Shown: piece by piece, positions 59,534-64,000 of the stretch
How the letters are laid out: each line of letters starts with the position of its first letter
Numbering within the stretch: the first letter of the stretch is position 1
Assembly (NCBI GenBank): GCA_000711775.1
Contig: ARYC01000010.1
Location: 1 to 64,000, forward strand
DNA from: Oxytricha trifallax
Taxonomy: Eukaryota; Ciliophora; Spirotrichea; Sporadotrichida; Oxytrichidae
Length of the DNA stretch: 64,000 nt
Reading direction: 5' to 3'
Program-made: the position numbers and the translations under genes
Notes under the pieces: model-generated
The model's database searches: none
What the model saw: only the letters and a program-made list of their open reading frames with translations
What the model was told of the DNA's origin: nothing

Positions 59534-60370
59534 ATGATATACTTCCTCAACAAGACAATCTAGAAGAATCCTGACCTTATGGAGTGTCTCTACTTCATAA
59601 AAAAATTGCCCTTACACTCACTCAAACAGATAGTGTAGGGACTATACTAAGCTTATTTAGCAGGATTCGATAAAATCTCAAGAGGCTACAAAATTATTTA
59701 ACTTAACCATTTCAACCAAATATTGAAACAGAGCTCCATACTGAGACAAAAAATCTTACTCAAACTACAACATACCACATTCAAGACTACATACTAATAT
59801 AAACACTAGTTCAACATGGAACTTATCTTAAATCCAGATGTACCAGAGTCAAATGAGGTTATTTATATAAACAAGAACTTCAACTCACACTAATACAATC
59901 AATCTTTACTGCCATAACGCTCTCATTTACCAATCCAACTAATATTAAACACGTGTTTAAAATTAAAGAGTGGCACTTAAGATTAGTATTAAATACCTCC
60001 CACATAGCAAATGTCATTAAGCTACCAATCAACTAAGCACAGACTTAGTAAAATTAAAACTCATGGAGGCTTTCCAAAAAGTTAAATTCAAAGATGTCTC
60101 ATTCATAGAGGCTGGTACAAAATCAAATAAGTAAGATACAAAAATGTCCCAACAATCCGCCCAAGCTCACTCCTAAGATACACAAATGGAAGACGAGTTT
60201 GAAATCATTCAAAAAAGACCTAACCCCCACCCAAAAAACGACCTCTCAAAATCAAGTGCGTAACTAGCGTAACCAAGAAATTTATTTAATGACACAGTCA
60301 CTTAAACCAATGACACATTTACTATTTAATAATAAAACAAATTACATTAATCTATTAAAGATTTAAAAAT
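59534..60370 (+). pseudogene. RT-A2 ORF1, frameshifted
   Basis: ATG 59534 reads IYFLNKTIQKNPDLMECLYF and MELILNPDVPESNEVIYINK; near 59900 the natural reading moves to a second frame (FKIKEWHLRLVLNTSHIANV), and near 60020 to a third (STDLVKLKLMEAFQKVKFKD, then MEDEFEIIQKRPNPHPKND). The middle aligns with ORF1 of RT-A1 (FTIK...KVANLAIKLL). Two frameshifts, or sequence errors, break it. TAA/TAG are Gln throughout. No known domain. Confidence 0.55.
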
Positions 60371-60375
60371 TAAAT

Positions 60376-61032
60376 ATGGAGGCCAAAGATATTAAGGGAC
60401 TAGTCTCAGGTAAAAATTGGACGGAACTCGAAGTCAACAACCTTGCCAAAATCGCCTAAATTGCTCTACCCACTAATACTTATTAAGATTTAGACTTAGA
60501 TCAACAATAAGATTGGCAGGCCTTTGGACAAAGCCTTACAAAAGACGTTCTAAAAATTCCAATCATCTACTAAAGTCTCAAATGCTGGAGTAGAATAGAC
60601 AAAACAAAAATTTTCATAGTCATGGAGAATTAAGACCTTGAAATAGAACCTCCAGACAAATGGTTCTAACTAATGACAAGAACCCCTTAGACCAGGGGTA
60701 ACATACCACCAGGAGTAGGAATAATTAATGATGACCCAGAAGCGTATAAATACTTGATGTATGTCAACCAGATCCTAATACAGTAAGAAGGTATTACAAC
60801 ACCCATAATGCTACAATCCCTAGCCTTCATAACGGGTATAATTTTTAACCTCATAGAAGAAGGCAAGTAAGATGATATTATCAAACTCATGAATGAGTTG
60901 GTTGACAAAACAACAACCCTCACAGGAAGAAGAGAGATTATCCACGAGGATGATTTGAAGGACTACTACAACTTCAATCCCCTCATAAAAGAAATTCTGG
61001 AAGTTGACAATTAAATATAACCAGACTAATGA
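60376..61032 (+). CDS. RT-A2 ORF2, intact 218-residue unknown protein
   Basis: ATG 60376 to TGA 61030, unbroken if TAA/TAG are Gln: 12 such codons (11 TAA, 1 TAG) and no internal TGA. All Trp are TGG. The protein starts MEAKDIKGLVSGKNWTELEV and includes TRTPQTRGNIPPGVGIINDD, a hydrophobic helix IMLQSLAFITGIIFNLIEEG, and an acidic C-terminus (HEDDLKDYYNFNPLIKEIL). The stop lies four bases before the conserved tail. An intact frame of this length next to a decayed ORF1 suggests recent activity or selection on ORF2. I recognise no family; a helical, mixed-charge protein of unknown function. Confidence 0.75.
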
Positions 61033-61232
61033 TTAAAAGGGCTAGACCCTTAAATATATTAACACATATTTAAGATCTGGGGTCCCCAAAGACCTCAATA
61101 TGATCAAATTATTATTATTATTATTAATTCTCTAAAATTTTGTAAATTATTTATCAATAAATAAAAAATATTTTATAGATTGTTCATAATAACGATAGAA
61201 AGTTATTATTATTATTTTTACAACTGCTAAAC

Positions 61233-61739
61233 ATGGACCTATGAGCCACCATATATGCTGAGCTGAAAGAGTTAAATGCCAGGGAACTGATGAGGTTATA
61301 TGAATTGCTAACAAAGATCTTTTTGATATCTGCTTCAGACGCCAAAAGATCAACTCATACCCATAGTGATCTTCACCACTTGATTTCAAGTGATAACTCA
61401 GAACTACACCAACTGCTTCAGATTCTCAGGTCTATTTGACTCTAAATTCAGAATAAGACGGAATAATTGCAGCTATTGATGGACTACATAAAGTAGGGAG
61501 ATGCTCCCTAGGAAAAATTCCAAGAAAAAGCATGGGAATCAAAAGACTAGCCACAAGTAATCCAGTTTAGACCAGTAGACATTAGTTATACTTAAACCTT
61601 ATAAACTAATTTAGAATTTAAACACCTTATTTATTAGCAGATTTAGTAATAATAGCAATAATAATTATATATTAATCTCTAGTATTTATTTTCGGTTTAG
61701 ATAATATTTCTCTAAGGGTAGAAGATTGATAATATACTT
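61233..61739 (+). CDS. Unidentified ciliate-coded ORF with two in-frame TGA
   Basis: ATG 61233 to TGA 61737, 168 codons with TAA/TAG as Gln. The reading is coherent (ELKELNARELMRLYELLTKI; SDLHHLISSDNSELHQLLQI; QLLMDYIKQGDAPQEKFQEK) and strongly helical, with coiled-coil character. TGA occurs at codon 4 and again after LQILRSI, so it is either a decayed gene or is initiated and joined differently. A short ATT tract just upstream (61206-61217) and its place directly behind RT-A2 could mean it belongs to another element. It has no family. Confidence 0.45.
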
Positions 61740-62446
61740 AATAAAATTTATTACAAATAATAATATTATGCATGAATTTTTCAAATTTAAAATTTATTGA
61801 TAATTAAATAAAAACAGAAATTATTTACATATTCTTAAATTAAAAATGGATCTTGGACCACTCTTATCTTCTTAAGCATTTATGTTAGTATTTTTCCTAT
61901 TTTTTTTCCAATTTCTATTAATTAGTAAATAAAGGTTATCTTTTGACTTTTAATTTATCAAGCATTTATTTATCACACATTCTTGTAGTTAAAAATTTTG
62001 AATATGAAATATTTCACTGCTCAACCTACACGCGCTCAATGATCACATAGAGAGAGACTAAGACGTATTTTATATTGCGCTATGTAAAGACACATTCTCT
62101 AATATTTACTAATAAATCACAAAAACTAGCTGTTCGCTAGAGCTAGAATAGAACAATTAAGGAAAATGTGATAATAATGATTTTCATAATAATTTATATG
62201 AAATACAGTTAGTAAATCTCAATGTAAAATGAAAAAATTTCTTTCGCATTATTTAGCTTATTCGCATATTTATTAAAACTTTATTAGCTATATTATTTTA
62301 TCATCAGTTGTAATATATTTCTCATTTATAATTTCCTAATATTTTGTATTTTATCAATAATAGATTTTCAATATATAGTTTAATTCCTAAAAAGTTTAAA
62401 TTAAACACTGTAAGTTTAAAGGTGTAATTAAAAACTAAAATTGTCT
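61740..62446. other. AT-rich region, nothing seen
   Basis: No coherent frame. Confidence 0.35.
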
Positions 62447-62830
62447 GAATACATTCAAATTTGAAAACGAAATTAAGTATATAGTAAATAAAATAAGTGG
62501 CTGGTAATGGTGCCAAAATTTGTCAAAATTAACTTAATTTTCATAAAAATTAAAAATTTGCTTAACTTTATTATTGGTGTTTGCATTTATCACATCCCAT
62601 TAACAAGCTAACTAATTTCAATTGGATCTACCTATATTAAATTTATGCCTATAAATTTAAGTCGAATTAACTCATTCATGTTATAAGATAATTTCTTACC
62701 GTTATTAGTAAAATCCTGGTAATTTTGGAAATAGTTCAAGATCGTGAAATCTTTCAAACTTTAACTGCTACCCACTGATTTGATTAATTATACATTTAAT
62801 TTAATTTAGTTTCTAAATTATAATGTGTTC
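62447..62830. mobile_element. MITE-A copy, diverged
   Basis: The ends read GAATACATTCAAATTTGAAA and, inverted, GAACACATTATAATTTAGAA. The subterminal CTTTAACTGCTACCCACTG corresponds to CTTTAACTGACACTATTTTG of the 54807 copy. It is more diverged than the other two copies. No ORF. Confidence 0.7.
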
Positions 62831-62880
62831 TTACAAATATTATTGGAACAATATTAATACATTAAATTCAAGGATACCCC

Positions 62881-63051
62881 CTCCAAATCTGGAACTTTTT
62901 AAAATTCCAGTTTTAAACTGGAATTCCAGATTTAAATCTGGAATTTTTATAAGTTCCAGATTTATATCTGGAACCGTAATATGATTAAAATATTCCAGAT
63001 GTGTACCTGGAATTCCAGTTATAAATCTGGAATTCCAGTTTAAAACTGGAA
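62881..63051. repeat. Array of six 19-20-bp palindromes TTCCAG-N7/8-CTGGAA
   Basis: Units at 62905-62923, 62924-62943, 62954-62973, 62993-63012, 63013-63032 and 63033-63051, plus a degenerate half unit at 62881-62894. Every unit keeps the TTCCAG and CTGGAA arms (one unit has CCTGGAA) while the centre varies (TTTAAA, TTATAT, GTGTAC and others). Some units abut directly, others have spacers of 10-19 bases. Confidence 0.9.
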
Positions 63052-63675
63052 TAAAATTTATACTTCATTATTATAGATAAAATTGGTAATAATATTTTGT
63101 ATTAAAAATTTTTGCAAATTTTTTAATGTATAATTTAATGAATCTAAATATAGAGTTAATCTAAACAAACACTTTAAAATTAATAATAAATTGAATATTT
63201 TTTTTTTAAATCATTATAATTTTTTATATTTATAAAAATGATGCTTGTATATACCGATTGAAAGAGAAATTTCTATTTATATAATTGAAATAATTACTAC
63301 TTTAAATGCAAAAGTTCAAAATTTTTATTAGGAATTAAAATTAATCAAACAACAAATACAAAGCTTTTAAATGGGTAAATTTTAATGGATAAATATAATA
63401 TTAAAATATTCTAGATAATAATAAAAGTGCATAAGTTTTTATGAAACTAAGTTAATCTATTGAAAAAATTTAGTTAAATTAAAAAACACTTCTTTTTATT
63501 TAGCTTGCAATTTTAATTCATTTAAACTAATTAATTAATAAATATCAGCTCTTTATGACTAAAATTACAATTATAAATTTTTGAATGCTAACTATTAGGT
63601 TTACTTTATTAAAAGATCTCCCTCTAGCAATAATATTATAAATTGTATATTTATATTAATTATGGCAATGAAAAT

Positions 63676-64000
63676 TTAGGGGGAAATTTCCTGCAAAGAT
63701 TTATGATAAAACAACTTTTTTAGGGAAGTTTCCTGTCAAGAATATTTTTTAATGGAATTATTTTTTGACATTTTAATACCTCTTATGATTTTCACATTTT
63801 TTTGATTCAAGCAATTTATTCTACCACACATTAAATATTACAAAATCTAATTTATATTGAGCATTATTTTTTTTTAAATATATAATCTTATTTTCTAAAA
63901 GTTTTCCAAAATTTTTACTAAAAATTATGATAAAATTCTGTTCTATATCTCAATATATGATATTAGAATATAATTGCAATTTATCGATATAACTCTTAAA
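63676..64000. mobile_element. MITE-B copy 2, cut by the window edge
   Basis: Starts TTAGGGGGAAATTTCCTGCA, then TTTATGATAAAA and a second AGTTTCCTG motif, following the left end of the 15391 copy for about 70 bases. The right end is not in the window or not recognisable. Confidence 0.65.

Larger units (their letters stand above)
59498..61122 (+). mobile_element. Retroelement-like copy RT-A2 (1.6 kb) with 12-bp TSD
   Basis: ATTAATTCTCTA occurs at 59486-59497 and 61123-61134. Between them are ORF1, ORF2 and the family tail: AAAAGGGCTAGACCC (61034), GATCTGGGGTCCCC, AAAGACCTCAATATGATC and an ATT microsatellite ending at the duplication. The tail matches copies at 8171, 14870 and 17373. The duplication is AT-rich, so chance cannot be excluded, but its position exactly at the microsatellite end is as expected. 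No reverse transcriptase was seen in 1.6 kb, so mobilisation would need a partner in trans. Confidence 0.75.

Noticed and set aside
62881..63051. CRISPR array
   Set aside because: Units are short palindromes of 19-20 bases with irregular spacing and no spacer-sized unique segments; the context is eukaryotic.

Overview
The window joins two very different kinds of DNA. Bases 1 to about 2,230 are bacterial: the N-terminus of a probable 2-oxoglutarate/Fe(II) oxygenase, mnmA, a nudJ-type Nudix gene broken by one frameshift, and the 3' part of ssrA (tmRNA), all on the minus strand. The nudJ-mnmA order is the one found in E. coli, so a gammaproteobacterium (symbiont, food or contaminant) is the likely source. 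From about 2,230-2,500 to the end the DNA is very AT-rich eukaryotic sequence. Coding stretches stay open only if TAA and TAG are read as glutamine. Genes occur as short coding blocks separated by AT-rich non-coding DNA. There are two TBE-like transposons (telomere-bearing elements), whose ends carry C4A4-like telomeric sequence. Together this points to germline (micronuclear) DNA of a spirotrich ciliate of the Oxytricha/Stylonychia type. That assignment is inference; the code, the segmentation and the TBE structure are seen directly.

Layout of the ciliate part: 2.5-3.8 kb, minus-strand coding blocks, one resembling ER membrane complex subunit 2; 4.3-7.1 kb, an importin-beta3/IPO5-like gene in collinear blocks; 8.2-9.6 kb, a minus-strand retroelement-like copy; 11.0-12.2 kb, a GTGAGACTTT-rich patch and a 254-bp-arm palindrome; 12.5-13.4 kb, diverged duplicated coding blocks; 13.5-15.0 kb, a second retroelement-like copy; 15.4-15.9 kb, a small inverted-repeat element; 16.1-17.7 kb, an unidentified gene interrupted by a truncated retroelement tail with a 13-bp target duplication; 20.08-23.56 kb, a TBE element with 78-bp ends and an ATT duplication; 24.8-31 kb, a MORN fragment, a SINE-like insertion and two segmented genes; 31-44 kb, mostly AT-rich DNA with small elements and scattered blocks; 43.8-44.3 kb, a second long palindrome; 44.8-46.1 kb, a segmented hypothetical gene; 49.6-51 kb, two acyl-carrier-protein-like fragments; 54.2-57.8 kb, a decayed TBE with a nested inverted-repeat element; 59.5-61.1 kb, a 1.6-kb retroelement-like copy with an intact 218-residue ORF; 61.2-61.7 kb, another ORF; 62.4-64 kb, further small elements and an array of 20-bp palindromes.

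The most unusual content is mobile: a family of short elements with a conserved hairpin tail ending in an ATT/TAA microsatellite, with 12-13-bp target duplications in the two clear cases and ORFs written in the reassigned code; two TBEs of different age; and several small inverted-repeat families. Many coding blocks carry frameshifts or in-frame TGA, so part of this DNA is probably decayed or germline-limited. Coding-block boundaries are estimates by eye, because no macronuclear sequence was available. No CRISPR array, rRNA or tRNA gene was recognised, and block detection in the AT-rich parts is certainly incomplete.
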